DNA of 64,000 nucleotides from Amborella trichopoda (lineage: Eukaryota > Streptophyta > Magnoliopsida > Amborellales > Amborellaceae): positions 119,728 through 183,727 of the forward strand of contig NW_006496520.1 of assembly GCF_000471905.2 (NCBI RefSeq), written 5' to 3'. The translations under genes were made by a program, and so were the position numbers. Under the pieces are notes generated by a model. That model saw only the letters and a list, made by a program, of their open reading frames with translations, ran no database searches and was not told the DNA's origin. Shown piece after piece: positions 1-11,153 of the stretch. Position 1 is the stretch's first letter; each line of letters begins with the position of its first letter.

Positions 1-66
1 AAGAAGAACGAGAAGAAGAAGAAGAAGAAGAAGAAGAAGAAGAAGAAGAAGAAGAAGAAGAAGAAC
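1..66. repeat. (GAA)n microsatellite
   Basis: The window opens in a nearly pure AAG/GAA trinucleotide run with two AACG interruptions near its ends. It lies inside the decayed retroelement that fills the first 7 kb and may continue to the left. Confidence 0.9.
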
Positions 67-899
67 GAGAAGGGTTAGCAGGTGAAGGACTTTTAAGGTC
101 ATTCCCCTCATCGGACATATTTGTGTAGCTTTTCACGTCATCACCAGAATTGGAAGTGCGTAAGGAGTCCTTTAGGTCTGTCCCTTGCTTAAACCATTGG
201 AGAGTGCTTTTAACGTCGTCACTCTCATTGGACGTGCCCCGAGTAGAAGTAAGCTCAGGGGTATCCTCCTGATGAGATGAGAAAGGGAGGATGATCGCAC
301 CGGGGATGAAGCCCAGTAAAGCTGGAAATTGGAGAAGAGGCCTAAGACAGTCTTGCTCAACTGGTGGTTGAGCAGTCTTATTTCTTCGGCGAGCAGCCCT
401 TGGTGCCCATCTTCTCCTGGTTTTCATTGAAAGTGCTTGATTCGTCTCGCTAAGTTTATGAACAGCCCTAGCTTGACCAACTGCTTCTCACCTTAAAGAA
501 TTGAGTCTGCTTCGCCCGTGGTGGACTATCCATGGTTGGGAAGTTGAGGTTTCACTAGGATCTGAATCATCATTACCAGGGTCTTGTGTTAGGAGCCCCT
601 CTTGCACCGGTGGAGCAATGATTTGGGGATCTCTTTCTGGGATGTTACAAGTTTCTTGACATCCCCTTATTTTCTTCACGATTATATCATGGAAATTGGA
701 GCATTTACTTAGGTCGTGGCCCCATATTTGATGGTATGGGCACCAATGGCTCTCAGTTCCCTAAGCGAGGCGCCGGGGCTGCCTTGCTTGTTTTGGTGTG
801 ACGAGGCCTTCTTGCAACATCATAACGAACAAGGCTTCTTCCCCTTAGACTGTCACCGTGTGGGACGTTTTTGCTGCCCCGAATGCTTTCTTTAGTCTT

Positions 900-2141
900 C
901 AAGCTTCATCTAACCCTTTTGGATCAGGGCGTTGATAATATCTTTTAACATGCAGCATTTCTCTGTGGGGTGGTTTATCCTCCAATGATAAGCACAGTGA
1001 TTCACATGCATATCAAGTCCAGCTTGATCCAGGAATTTGGTCTCTGGTAGCTCGATCATGTTCTGTTCGAGTAACAATCGGAGTAGTACAAGGACCCATT
1101 CCGTTTCAAAGGGGTAGAATTTATTCTTATGCCTGGTCCAATAATCATATCGATTAAGGTTTGCAGGTGGGGGCACCCAATTGTATGACTGTTGTTGTTT
1201 ACCGGCTTGAGGCGCTTTCGCTGCGTTTACCCCTTTAGAGAGGTCCAAAGTTTGGGAGGGAGCCTTCTTTGGATCGCTGACAGTGACGGCTGCGCTGATT
1301 ACCCATTCTGTTGGTTGCCCCGGGTATTGATCCGAGAGCTACCATTGCCCTGGTTGTTTCCTGAGCTTGCAGACTGTTGTTGTGACCCACCGTGGTGGCG
1401 TGACAGGCTTTCTATGCGAACCAACTTAGAGATCAGCTAAACATGTAGAGCAATCTCAAGTCGCATGTTTTGTACATAGGTTTGAACTGCTTCCTACTCA
1501 GGTATATGATTTGATATGGGTTCATTGGGTTCTTGAGTCAAAGTGAGAAGCTCGATGGTTTGGACCTCTCTATCAACTTCATAGAAGCATTGGTGGAACA
1601 GTTTCTTCATTTTCTCCCAAGTATGGACTGAGTTTGGGGGAAGCTAAGCATACCACTGAAAAGCTGGGCCATCAAGGGTTTCAACAAACTGACGGAGAAG
1701 GAGTCTCTCGTCGGCCGCTATCTCTCGACATGCCGCTTGGAAATAGGCGATATGCTGGTGTGGAGAGGTTGTACCATCAAAGAGGGGAAACTTCCCTTTC
1801 TTGTAGTCTAAAGGCAACGGAACTTGATCAATGTAGGAGGGATACGGCTTTTGGTAAAGCGTTGCTCCCTGCATACCCGGGATCTGTCTACTCTTTACGA
1901 TATGGGTCACCATAGCGTCAATGTCTGCCTGTTAGATGGGGTGCGGGACAGAATTGTCCTGTGAGGCATAAGGAGGAAGCTGCCTTAGAGGTGCATCATC
2001 CGAGTGATGGGAGTTGACCTCATGGTTAGTCGAGTGTTGCACGGTTTCCATGCGGCCAATCTTCTCCATCATTGCGCGCACCATGTCTTCCAACCTATTC
2101 ATGCGCTCTTCCTGAGAGTCGCCAGGTTCGTTTACAACCAT
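900..2141 (-). pseudogene. Tat-type gag remnant
   Basis: Minus-strand translation gives, from the N-terminal side, a short coiled-coil stretch (EERMNRLEDMVRAMMEKIG near 2100), the Gag core containing LRQFVETLDGPAFQWYA (near 1650-1700), and a knuckle region with CAYHWRINHPTEKC near 980-1020 in a Cys-x2-His-x4-His-x4-Cys pattern. Gag packages the element RNA in virus-like particles. The reading is spread over more than one frame, so this is a fossil. The same region in a related copy lies at 20.9-22.6 kb. Confidence 0.65.
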
Positions 2142-2149
2142 TACGCTGA

Positions 2150-3773
2150 TTGTTTCTCCTGGATGGTCATCCTTAGGTGCATTTGAGAGCTTCCGAGATT
2201 AATGAGTCATGTTTGGCTGATCGATTAGCAAGGGTTGCGCATGCCTCTATTGGACTCAAGTCTTATATGCCGATCGCGTGAGGACTAGTTCTTGACGATC
2301 TTGGGACCATGGCTGCTGAGTGGTTGGGTCATCTTCTACGACACTGACCATAGTGCACGATTCACAGATTTCTTCTTCAAGCTTTGTCACCCGAAGAGGG
2401 TAGAAGGATTTCAGGTGAAGAGGGTCGTCAGAACTGGGTGCCCCGACTATCTTTGTTGCTTCCCTAGTCAGAATTTGCAGACCCTTATCTCGTTGAGCTT
2501 TGCGGTTTCGATGGACCTCATGCCAGAACTGTGATCGAGACTGCGACTAGTCAGCTCTTCTTGCACAAGAGAGAGTTGTCTCCATTATGTGAAGCAGAGG
2601 GTGTGGGCCAGGAACTGGGTCCATCCTGAGCTGGGGAGGATGAAGGACTTGCCCTCCCTTTAGGTCTTTGCCCTAAGCCCTCTTATGGGCTCCAGAGGCA
2701 TGACCGAGATGACGGGGCTGGTTCAAGACTGTACTCTTGGGGAAGGTCTTCGAGTACCATGGCTGGAGGTGCTTGCCCGAAAGAGGAGGGGCAGGCAAGA
2801 GAAGGGTTGACTCATGATGGTGCTTGAGTTAGGAGCGAGGCGATATGTGACTGTGACGCATGTGCGCCCCTTGAAGAAGGATCTCGGGTGACCTGGGGGT
2901 TGGCCCAGACTCGAACAAGTGGTCTGGCCTTAGGAGGCAGAGAACTGTGAGCAGGTGTCTGTAAGAGAATAGGAGAAAGCCTGCCCCTTACAGGGTGCGC
3001 TAGTGTGTGCTGAGTAGGAGGATGAGGGGGTCGTCTTCCATGTACTCGGGTTGACGCAATGACGGCGTTGCCCGAAGTGGTGGGATGCACATGCATAATG
3101 TGTATAAGACCTGGCCCTAGGAGGCCTGATCTTGAACACTGACTCAAGGTAACATAAGAGTTGCCCCGAAGTGTGGCTCTAGTGGATGACCCGCGAGCCT
3201 TAGAATGTGTGCGAGAGGTGGAAACTCTAGGGTCTCTGCCTTGATGTGTCAAGCCTCTAAGCATAGAGACTCGTGGTGGTGTAGGAATATGGGGGGTAGC
3301 CTTGCGGCAACCCACAAAAGCAACGACAACTTCCTTGCCTTTTGTAGAAAGGAACTGAGTAGCCTTTTGTCGTACATCGATAATACGACCGACAAGTAAC
3401 TTGCCAGTGACAGGGTGCATGCAGTTTGTGGTAGCAAATGTTCTACTGATGTAGGGTGCCTTAGTGGAAGTCCCACCAGGGCAAAGAGATAGGGAGTTAG
3501 GGACCTTTAAGTCCCTCCTCACACCTATCCAGGTTAAGACCTGGGAGCTAGATACCAGGTCTTTGCTCAGAAGGAAAGTTAGGAACGAAGTTTGAGGAAC
3601 TTATTCCCGGGGGAAGCTCGCGAATGCGGGGATGAGAAAATCCCCGATCCAAATGAAACGGTTAAGAAACCCAGCAGCCATGTGTGTGCAGAAAAACAAA
3701 AATCAAAGGAGAGACTAGCCAAATAAGGACGATCCGATGAAGGGGTAGTAAGTCCCCATTTGAGTCACTAAGC
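2150..3773 (-). other. Retroelement leader between LTR and gag
   Basis: GC-richer sequence between the LTR edge and gag. Parts of it (about 2900-3420) align in minus-strand order with 22.9-23.4 kb of the other minus-strand element, although no conserved frame follows. A 236-codon open frame lies here (2812-3522, minus), but its composition (Ser, Thr, Arg and His rich) and the absence of any known domain argue that it is a chance frame in leader sequence. Long leaders are common in the Tat lineage. Confidence 0.45.
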
Positions 3774-4659
3774 TAGTTAGGTGCCTCGATCTCGCCCTTT
3801 TAGTCGGGATGACCTGGTGGCACGTGTCTCGGGTTTCAGGGGAACACGGGACTTGAGATCGCTCTCTCGGGAACCTTACTCAAGAACAAGTGCATGTATA
3901 CCAACCGATGAGAAAGGAATTTAAGGTGGGTTCGGGACCTACTCGGACTGGCTCACGTGGGCACCTTCTTAGATCACGAAGAAAGTTCCACCGGTCCTAC
4001 AATTGGTTCAGAATCACCTCTCTTGGCCTGTAGTCTCATGTTTCTGCAATCACACACATACGGTTAATTTATAAGACAAGTGGGCCAAGGGATCCCACCT
4101 TGTCTTTGGGAGAATGCACATAGACATGCACATTCAAAGGGAGAGAAAGAATACGAGGATAGATGAAAAGAGAAGAAAGAGATAGAATGGAGGAATCAAG
4201 GAGATAGGAATTTGACTTGGTGGCTAGACTAACAAAGTAGCTAGACCAGCAAGTGATTGACCGGGCGTGGTAGCAAGACGGGCACAGTAACTAGACCGGC
4301 ACAACGGTAATACCACTCAACGACAGAACGATCGTCGGCCAGCCTGGCATAATGGCTAGTCTATCATGGCAGTAAGGCGGGCACGGTAACTAAGACGGGC
4401 ACAACGACAATACTACTAGATGACGAGACTATCATGGTAGTATTTTACTGAGCCTCTCTTGGTCAAACGAGAGGGAAAGAAGAAATAAGAGAGAGAAGAG
4501 AGAAAGAGAGGCATGCATAGTACTATCGATGTCATGCATGTGAGAAAAAGAAAGGAAAGAGAGAGAGAGAGGAAAAGAAGAAGAGAGGAGTAGTGAGAAA
4601 GAAGAGAAAAGGACGAAGAAGAAAGAAAGAAGAGAAAGAAGAGGGAGAAAGAAAGAAGA

Positions 4660-5380
4660 GAGAAGGGAAACATGGATGGCGATGAGGTCTCGTCATCCAT
4701 GACAGAGGAGAGAGAAAACATGGACGACGATGAGCTTCTGCCATCCATGATAAGAGAGAGGAAACATGGATGGCGATGAGCTTCCGCCATCCACGACAAA
4801 AGAGGGAGAAGAGAGAGAAAATATGGACGACAATGAGCTTCCGTCATCCATGACAGAAGAGCGGAAGAAAGAAAAAACATGGACGGCGATGAGCTTCTAC
4901 TGTCTATGACAGAAGAGTTAGAAGAGAGAGAAAAAATGGACGACGATGAACTTCCACCGTCCATGACATGGGATTAAGAAGAGAGAGAAAATATGGATGA
5001 CGTTGAGCTTCCGCCGTCCATGACAGAGAAGTAAGAAGAGAGAGAAAATATGGATGACGATGAGCTTCCACCATCCATGACACAGGATTAAGAAGAGAGA
5101 CAAAACATGGACAACAATGAGCTTCTGCCATCCATGACATAGGATTAAGAAGCGAGAGAAAATATGGACGGCGATGAGCTTCCGCCATCCATGATACATG
5201 ATTAAGAAGAGAGAGAAAATATGGACAGTGATGAGCTTCCACCGTCCATGATACAGGATTAAGAAGAGAGAGAAAACATGGATGGCGATGAGCTTCTGCC
5301 GTCTATGATAAAGAAGTAAGACGAGAGAGAAAATATGAACGGTGATAAGCTGTCACCATCCATGACAGAGAAGTAAACAA
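4660..5380 (-). repeat. Array of palindromic minisatellite units, about 58 bp each
   Basis: About twelve units. Each has an imperfect hairpin core of the form CATGGAYGGCG, a loop with GATGAGCTTC, then CGCCRTCCATG, separated by AGAAGAGAGAGAAAA-type spacer. One example is 4765-4795, with an 11-bp stem and one wobble position. Neighbouring units differ (GACGGCG with CGCCGTCC, GATGGCG with CGCCATCC), so some stems vary on both arms. The array lies downstream of the LTR TATA box, so it would be transcribed. Comparable arrays occur in the other Tat-like LTRs of the window. Confidence 0.8.
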
Positions 5381-5907
5381 GGGAACTCTGATTGAGGCCC
5401 GACCCGCCACTCGGGTTAAGGCCCAGCTCACTGTGTATCTCCCAGGAGTACGAAGACATCACACTTGACGATAGGCTCTACCATGCATGAATAGAGAAGA
5501 GGGAGAGGAAATAGGGAGAGAGAAGGAAAGAGAGGAAAAAGAAAGGAAAGATAGAAGAGAGAGAAAGAAATTGAATAAAGAGATTAGCGAAGAAAGAAGA
5601 AAGAGAGAGATATATGTGAAGAGGAGAGAGAAAAAGAGAGATGAGAGGAGAGAGAAAGATATAGACAAGAGGAGAGAGATGGGGGAGGAGAGAGAAAGAG
5701 AGATGAGAGGAGATGAGAGAGAAAGTTACCTTCACCAAGGGGTACCGGATCTTTATTCTCTCTACTCTCTCTCTCTCCAAGACGTGCCCACAATTTCATT
5801 GCAAAAACTCCCAAATTTTATTGATGAGATTGAAAAATCACCTTTGATAATTATGATTAGTATGCCCTTATAGAATTGGGCCCAAACATGGGTGTACGCC
5901 CAAAAAC

Positions 5908-5915
5908 TATATAAA
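5908..5915 (-). promoter_or_regulatory. TATA box of the minus-strand LTR
   Basis: The minus strand reads TTTATATA about 1.25 kb inside the LTR. It is placed as in the LTR at 16044-19608 (TATA at 17354) and is followed by a CT-rich transcribed region on the same strand. Confidence 0.55.
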
Positions 5916-7154
5916 TTGATCTTAATTACAATTTAATTGAATTAAAAGAAATTCTAAGAATGGGTGCAAAAGGACTATTTTGCCCCTGCTCAACAATGTG
6001 TGAAATTTTAAAAGAGTCCCTGCTGCTACCCTAAAACTTGTGTGATCTTCCATGGATGATTCAGGGTTGCTCCAGAGTCCGTTTGGTTGAAAGATGATTG
6101 CTTTCTTGTCGGGCTCGGCATGACAATCGATTTGATACCAACTTCGAGCCATGGATCGCATTTTTAGACCACGATCATGCGACTCGAAATTTGTATAGAT
6201 CGTGAAAACTTCTGATCGATAGTGTGCTTGTTTCTTAATGTTTTTCTTTGGTTTCTTAGCCCAATTGCACTGAGCATGCCATCGCGATCATGTTGCAAAA
6301 AATGCAACTCGATTTTGTGTCCGGAAGAAGATTTTGTCGTCCTTGGTTTTTTGTCGGAATCTGGAATTTCGGTGGCCAGAATCTTCAGCAACTTTGATGC
6401 CTTTTTGTGCTGAATCCAGCCGTTCATCATATGTGGGGACGTTTCGTACATAGTGCAATTGTTTTCGCGTCAATCAGGTACGCCAGTGTCGTGATATGGC
6501 CACTCAAGCGAGGCGTACTGCTGCTGAATTTTATGCAACTATCTTCACGAATCATTGACTTTTCTCTAATTTTCTCCTTGCTTGGGTATCGTCACCGGTC
6601 GTGCTACATATCAAAGCGCTGGTCTTGATAAGACGAACACGCTCACCAAATTTGAGCATGATCAGACTCAAGTCGAGTGAGATATGGGTCTTCAAAGTTG
6701 CTGCTCGTGAATATAACAACAGTCACCAGTAATGGTGATTTGGTGCAAGGAGGGCACATGGGCATAGTGTGCGACCTACCCCTCTTTGATCTTTTACCCA
6801 TAACTTTGTCCTAGAGTGCTCGATTAAGCCGAAACTCAACCCATGAGAGTTTTCGACCGTGTCGGATCCAATGGTGGTGGTCTCACAGCTGTTTGATGCA
6901 CCAAAAATAGCGTTCTAGTTACGTGGTCCGTTTCAGGGTGCTAGAGGCTGATTTTTTTGAAATTGTTTCTTTGCCTCGCTGCCTTAGAAATGTCAAATTG
7001 CGACAAAACATGACAGGTGGCCTTTTGGAGTGCTTAGGAATATTCTGACTCATTCTGGAGAAATTCTGAGACTGTCAAGAATTCCACTGTATGTCGAGGC
7101 TTTATTGATTAGCTTCTCTTTTTATTCCGTATCGGGGACCCAAGGTGCTGAAAA

Positions 7155-8060
7155 ATGTGTTCAAACAATGTCGTAGCTCCTTATGAGGTTGATCACATGT
7201 TCACTCCTTGTCTTGAAAAAGCAAACCTAAAGAAAGGCTCAATGACCCTCACGGATGATGTTGTCAAAGCAGCGGCGGTTGAACCCATGGTCGAGAACTC
7301 CAGCGAGCAAGAGACATGTGGTGGGAAAACTCTATCGGAGTGTATCGCCCCAAATGTAAAGGAAGCTTTTGAGGCAATCAGCCTCAAGGCCTCCGTTCCT
7401 CCAATAGAAGAAGAGCCCTCAAGTTTGTCTGTTGTCAAAACTATTATGATCAATGAAGTACCAGAATCTTATGAAGATGAGATTGTATACCTTAAGGCCA
7501 CATTAAGGCAGTTACAAGCTGAGATGAGGTCAAAAGATGAAATGATAGAAACCTTGCACCAAGAGGTATTGATGTCTTGTAAGCTTGAGCATACCCCTCC
7601 GGGGCACCAAGCCCTCTTTACCATCTCTCAAGCACCGCGTCTAGTCATCGAAACAAGGCCATCAAGAGAAGAGCAACTACCTCCACCTTTGTCGCACTTC
7701 CTCACATTCACTAAGAGGGACAACAAGGTAGTAGATATTAAAAGCTCGCTCAAGCACCATGGAAACATATCTAGGCCTTTCGCATCGGGCAATGATGCGA
7801 AGCAGTCAGCGACCACCATGCCAAATACCATGTGTTTCCTAGGAAGAAGTCGTCGTAAGGTTTGTTCCATTGACAAATGCATGATCCCCAAGTTGCTTGA
7901 AACTCTCTTATCTAAGGGGATGATCAAACTACCTAAGCCAAAAAGACCTAAGGAAGTCAAGAGGGATGATCAACCTGATTATTGCCAATATCATAAGAAA
8001 CTTGGTCACAGGACTGAGGAGTGTATTACCATAGGAGACATTATCCAGAATTTCATATAG
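7155..8060 (+). CDS. Gag-like open frame of a Tat retroelement (301 codons)
   Basis: One uninterrupted frame encodes a product with a predicted coiled coil at about residues 100-130 (EIVYLKATLRQLQAEMRSKD) and, near the C-terminus, a linker (IPKLLETLLSKGMIKLPKPK) followed by YCQYHKKLGHRTEEC. That last motif is Cys-x2-His-x4-His-x4-Cys, the knuckle variant usual in plant Tat Gag. The linker resembles the LLRMLIEQDMVVLP stretch before the knuckle of the copy at 21.2 kb. The first codons fall within the abutting minus-strand LTR, so the true start is uncertain and the frame is probably only the C-terminal part of a Gag. No protease or polymerase follows; 3' UTR sequence does. It is a retroelement fragment, not a host gene. 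Confidence 0.6.
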   Translation: MCSNNVVAPYEVDHMFTPCLEKANLKKGSMTLTDDVVKAAAVEPMVENSSEQETCGGKTLSECIAPNVKEAFEAISLKASVPPIEEEPSSLSVVKTIMINEVPESYEDEIVYLKATLRQLQAEMRSKDEMIETLHQEVLMSCKLEHTPPGHQALFTISQAPRLVIETRPSREEQLPPPLSHFLTFTKRDNKVVDIKSSLKHHGNISRPFASGNDAKQSATTMPNTMCFLGRSRRKVCSIDKCMIPKLLETLLSKGMIKLPKPKRPKEVKRDDQPDYCQYHKKLGHRTEECITIGDIIQNFI

Positions 8061-8924
8061 AATTGGGAGAATGAGCAGATTGATTCCACAGGTGATTTAG
8101 TGCTGCACCTCGGTCCGAGCTGCAAGACCCTAAACTGCAAGCCATGGTCTCAACTACATGACCCTAAACTTTAGTACACGTCCTAGTTGCACGATGTTAA
8201 ACTGCACAACATACGATCTCAGAGGTACAACCTTAAACATGCCCTCAGGTCCTGGTGTATGACCTTAAAACACACTATCACTACAGTCTCGAAGGCACGA
8301 CCTTAAACATGCCCTCAGGTCTCGGCGGACGACCTTAAGTCATGCCAAATCGACGGTCATGGTGGCATAACCTTAAACATACCTCTACAAAAAAAAAGGG
8401 GACGAACATGATGAAAACCTAAAAGGGCATCATTGGCAAAAACATTAAAAGAAAAGAAAAAAAAACAAGAGAAGAAGAAAAAAGAAGAAAATGATGGGGC
8501 ACGGTAGTGCCATCAGCTATCGTGGGCAAAAGTCGTCAAATAAAAATATGGGCACGATGAAAACCTGAAAGGGCATCGTGAGTAAAAAGAAAATTGGCAG
8601 ACGTGATGTAAAATCCACAGGTAAAAGTGCCACAAAAAAATTCTTCTCAAGGTCTTGGGAAAACCAGAAATGGTGCACATCCCAAGGACTTAAACGAAAA
8701 CCAAAAAGGGTGTTTAAGTTAAAATACATGTGTGAGGGCAAACATGTCTACAAGGAGAACACTTAATGGCTTGCAGCCTACTAGAAGGCAATGCTACCCC
8801 ACCGTCGTGCGCACCGACACGTCTCTTTGATGGCGTCACCGTGCCTGTCACACTAAAAGCTTGACGTGTGTGTCACGCTAAAAGCCCGTTGTGCATGTCA
8901 CACTGGAAGGCAATCCAAGAAATG
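8061..8924 (+). other. Tat-type 3' UTR with degenerate repeats and two stem-loops
   Basis: 8100-8390 holds degenerate repeats built on ACCTTAAACATGCCCTCAG. 8400-8600 holds two copies of a hairpin with constant loop AAAACCTRAAAGGG (8408-8433 and 8553-8580), also found after the integrase at 62.6 kb. 8780-8920 has three short repeats around TGTCACRCTRAAAG. No coding sequence is recognised. The order resembles the 3' untranslated part of the Tat element at the right end of the window. Confidence 0.55.
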
Positions 8925-9231
8925 CAAGTAGTCTTTAAAGAAAGATCTCACGTTTCTCGTGATTTATTCACTTCATGATCGTGGCCCAAAGACCTGATCC
9001 GTGGCTCGAAAGTGGTGTCAAAACAACCATCTTCCCGAGCCGATCAAGAACATAATCATCTTTCGGGTGAACGGAGACCGGAAAGACCCCAAACCAACCT
9101 GGGAAGATCGCAAGAATTCTTGAGCACAGCAGGGACTCAATTGGAATTTCATGGATTCTTTAATTAATTTAATGCCTAATTTTTTACAATTAGGTCAACT
9201 TTTGATTGTACACCCACCTTTCAGACTAACT

Positions 9232-9240
9232 TATATATAA
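9232..9240 (+). promoter_or_regulatory. TATA box of the split LTR
   Basis: TATATATAA stands upstream of a CT-rich tract, in the same position as the TATA boxes of the related LTRs at 17354 and, on the minus strand, 5908. Confidence 0.5.
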
Positions 9241-9589
9241 ACGAGCACGCACCTCATGTAAAAAGACCTCAAGTTTCATCAATAAAATTCTACTTTTTTG
9301 CTTGAGATTTTGGTTACGTTATGGAGTAAGGTAAACTTTTTCTCTCTTCTTTTTCTCTTCTTTCTCTCTCCTCTTTCTCTCTCCTCTTTCTCTCTTCTTT
9401 CTCGACCTTCTTTCTCTCCTCTTTCTCTCTCTTCTTTCTCTTTCCTTTTCTCTATTTCTTCTTTCCTTTTATTTCTTTCTTCTTTCCTTTTCTCATTTTC
9501 TTCTTCCTTTTCTTTTTCTCTCTTTCCTTTTCTCTTTCTTTTCCTTCTCTACTCTTTCCTTTCCTCTCTGCTTCTTTCTCATCTCATGT

Positions 9590-10120
9590 TCCCCTCAATC
9601 TGTGTTGCGCAGAAGTGCATGCCACCGAGCGTGACGATCTCTCCTCTCCCTGTTCGTTGCGCACGGCAGTGCAAATGTTGGGCATGATTTAACTTTCTAT
9701 CTCAGTCTATAGCGCGCGGCAATGCATACTATCGAGCGTGACATTCTCTTCCCTACTTGTTCGTTGCGCACGGTAGTGCAAATGCCGGCGTGATCTTCTT
9801 CTCTCTCTCAGCCTGTTGCGTGCGGCAGTGCATACTGTCGAGCGTGACGATTCCTTTTCTCCCTATCTGTTGCGCACGGCTGTGTAAATGCCAGGCATGG
9901 TCTCCTTCTCTCTTTCAATCTGTTGCGAGCAACAGCGCATACTATCAAGCATGACAATCTTTTCCTCCTCTGTCTGTTGCGCACGACAGTGCAAATGTAA
10001 TGCGTGATTTTCCTTTCTTTCTCTCTGACTGTCATGCATGGGAGTGAACACTGTTGAGCGTGATTTTTCTCCCTTCCCACTTTCTGCCACGCATGGGAGC
10101 ACACACAGTTGGGCACGATT
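9590..10120 (+). repeat. LTR minisatellite, about 60-70 bp units with hairpin cores
   Basis: About eight units alternate two cores: GTTGCGCACGGCAGTGCAAA followed by a GGCRTGAT arm, and a core with GCGGCAGTGCATACTGTCGA followed by GCGTGA. They are separated by TTCTCTCTCTC-type tracts. It occupies the place taken by the palindromic arrays in the other Tat-like LTRs, but its unit sequence differs. Confidence 0.7.
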
Positions 10121-11153
10121 TCCTTTCTCTCCCATCTCCTTTTGCTTGTTTGACTAGAGGGTTGGTCGAGCCTTGCACGGTTGTGCCAATCCTGACGTCG
10201 AGCAGTTTAGCCGTTGTACCGGATTAGTTACCGTGCATGTCTAGCTGCCACACCAGACTAGTCACCGTGCTAGGATAGTCGTCGTGCCAGTCTTGTTGTC
10301 AAGTTGTTCGGCGGTTGTGCCGGACTTGTTATTGTGCCCGTTTAGCTGCCACACAAGACCAACCACTGTGTTAGATTAGTCGCCGCATCTGTCTGGTCGT
10401 CGAGTAGTTTAGCCGTTGTATCGGTCTAGTTACCGTGCCCATCTAGCTACCGCGTCAGACCAATCGTCGCGCGAGTTTTTTCACTACGCACACCTAGCTG
10501 TCGTATCAAATGGATCCATTCTTCGAAGGTTCAACGAGAGCCAAGCTGACCGTCATCATCTCTTTCATTCATTTTCTTCTCTTTCTCTTCACAAAAATCT
10601 CTATTCTTCGCCTCAAGGAGTTAAGTGAAATCCAATCCAAACTCCGTCCTACTTTTCTTTGAAGAACTAGTTGAAAGACACACTAGCCTTCAAACCCTTC
10701 CTCCTTTTCTCTGTCATCTCCTCCATCACCCCTTTCTTTCTTTCCTTACTATAAGATCTCACTAGAAGTCCCTTGTCAAGGAGACGTTGTAAGGCCATCT
10801 AATTGACATGTACCCTCTTATGTTATTTCTTTCACTTCTCCTCGAGTACACACGCATGTGTGTTTTCACCCTATGGCAAGGTGGAGTCCTCAGACACAGT
10901 TATCAATACTCTAATTTGTGTGTATGTTTTGCAGGTAAGAATAAAAACAGGTCAAGGGAGGGATTCCAAACCAGCCACAGGTCAAGGGGCATTCTTCGTG
11001 TTCTAAGAGGGCGTCCACCCGAGTCAGCCCGAGCATGTTACGGACCCATGAGAGATGAGTCCCACCTTGTGACCCTAATTCTACTCTCATCAGTTGGTAT
11101 TCCTACCCGTGTCTTCTCCGCACGGTTCCGAGAGAGCGATCTCAGGTCTCGGG

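Larger units (their letters stand above)
1..7167 (-). mobile_element. Tat-like Ty3/gypsy retroelement, minus strand, cut by the window edge
   Basis: Read on the minus strand, the order is a 3.4-kb LTR (7167 down to 3774), a long leader (about 3770-2150) and a gag region (about 2141-500), with the rest beyond the left edge. The lineage call rests on Gag: a stretch containing LLLRQFVETLDGPAFQWY and a Cys-x2-His-x4-His-x4-Cys knuckle, both usual in plant Tat Gag proteins. The right edge is set by alignment with the LTR at 16044-19608: both begin TGTTTGAA, then ATTTTTCAGCACC. The element is an old, broken copy with several interruptions. The leader matches that of the minus-strand element at 20.4-25.6 kb, so the two are one family. 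Confidence 0.7.
3774..7167 (-). repeat. LTR of the minus-strand Tat-like element (3394 bp)
   Basis: Edges come from comparison with the plus-strand LTR at 16044-19608. On the minus strand the start is TGTTTGAACACATTTTTCAG and the end is GGCACCTAACTA; similarity to the other copies stops at both points. Inside, in transcriptional order, are an AT-rich upstream part, a TATA box at 5908-5915, a CT-rich tract on the minus strand (5760-4440), an array of palindromic units (about 5380-4660), GC-rich repeats with CACGGTAACTA-like units (about 4440-4200), and a conserved 3' end. No second LTR of this copy is in the window, so no age can be read from LTR pairs. Confidence 0.65.

Noticed and set aside
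2812-3522. 236-codon minus-strand open frame
   Set aside because: Lies in retroelement leader, biased in composition, has no domain, and the matching leader at 23 kb does not keep the frame.
3540-3570. Primer-site-like TGGTATCTAGCTCC on the minus strand
   Set aside because: It lies over 200 bp from the LTR edge at 3774, and only the first seven bases match the initiator-Met site.
4416-4964. 182-codon minus-strand Ser/Phe/Leu-rich frame
   Set aside because: Pure product of CT-rich repeats and the hairpin minisatellite; several frames are open at once.
9298-9687. 129-codon Ser/Phe/Leu-rich frame
   Set aside because: CT microsatellite translation inside an LTR.
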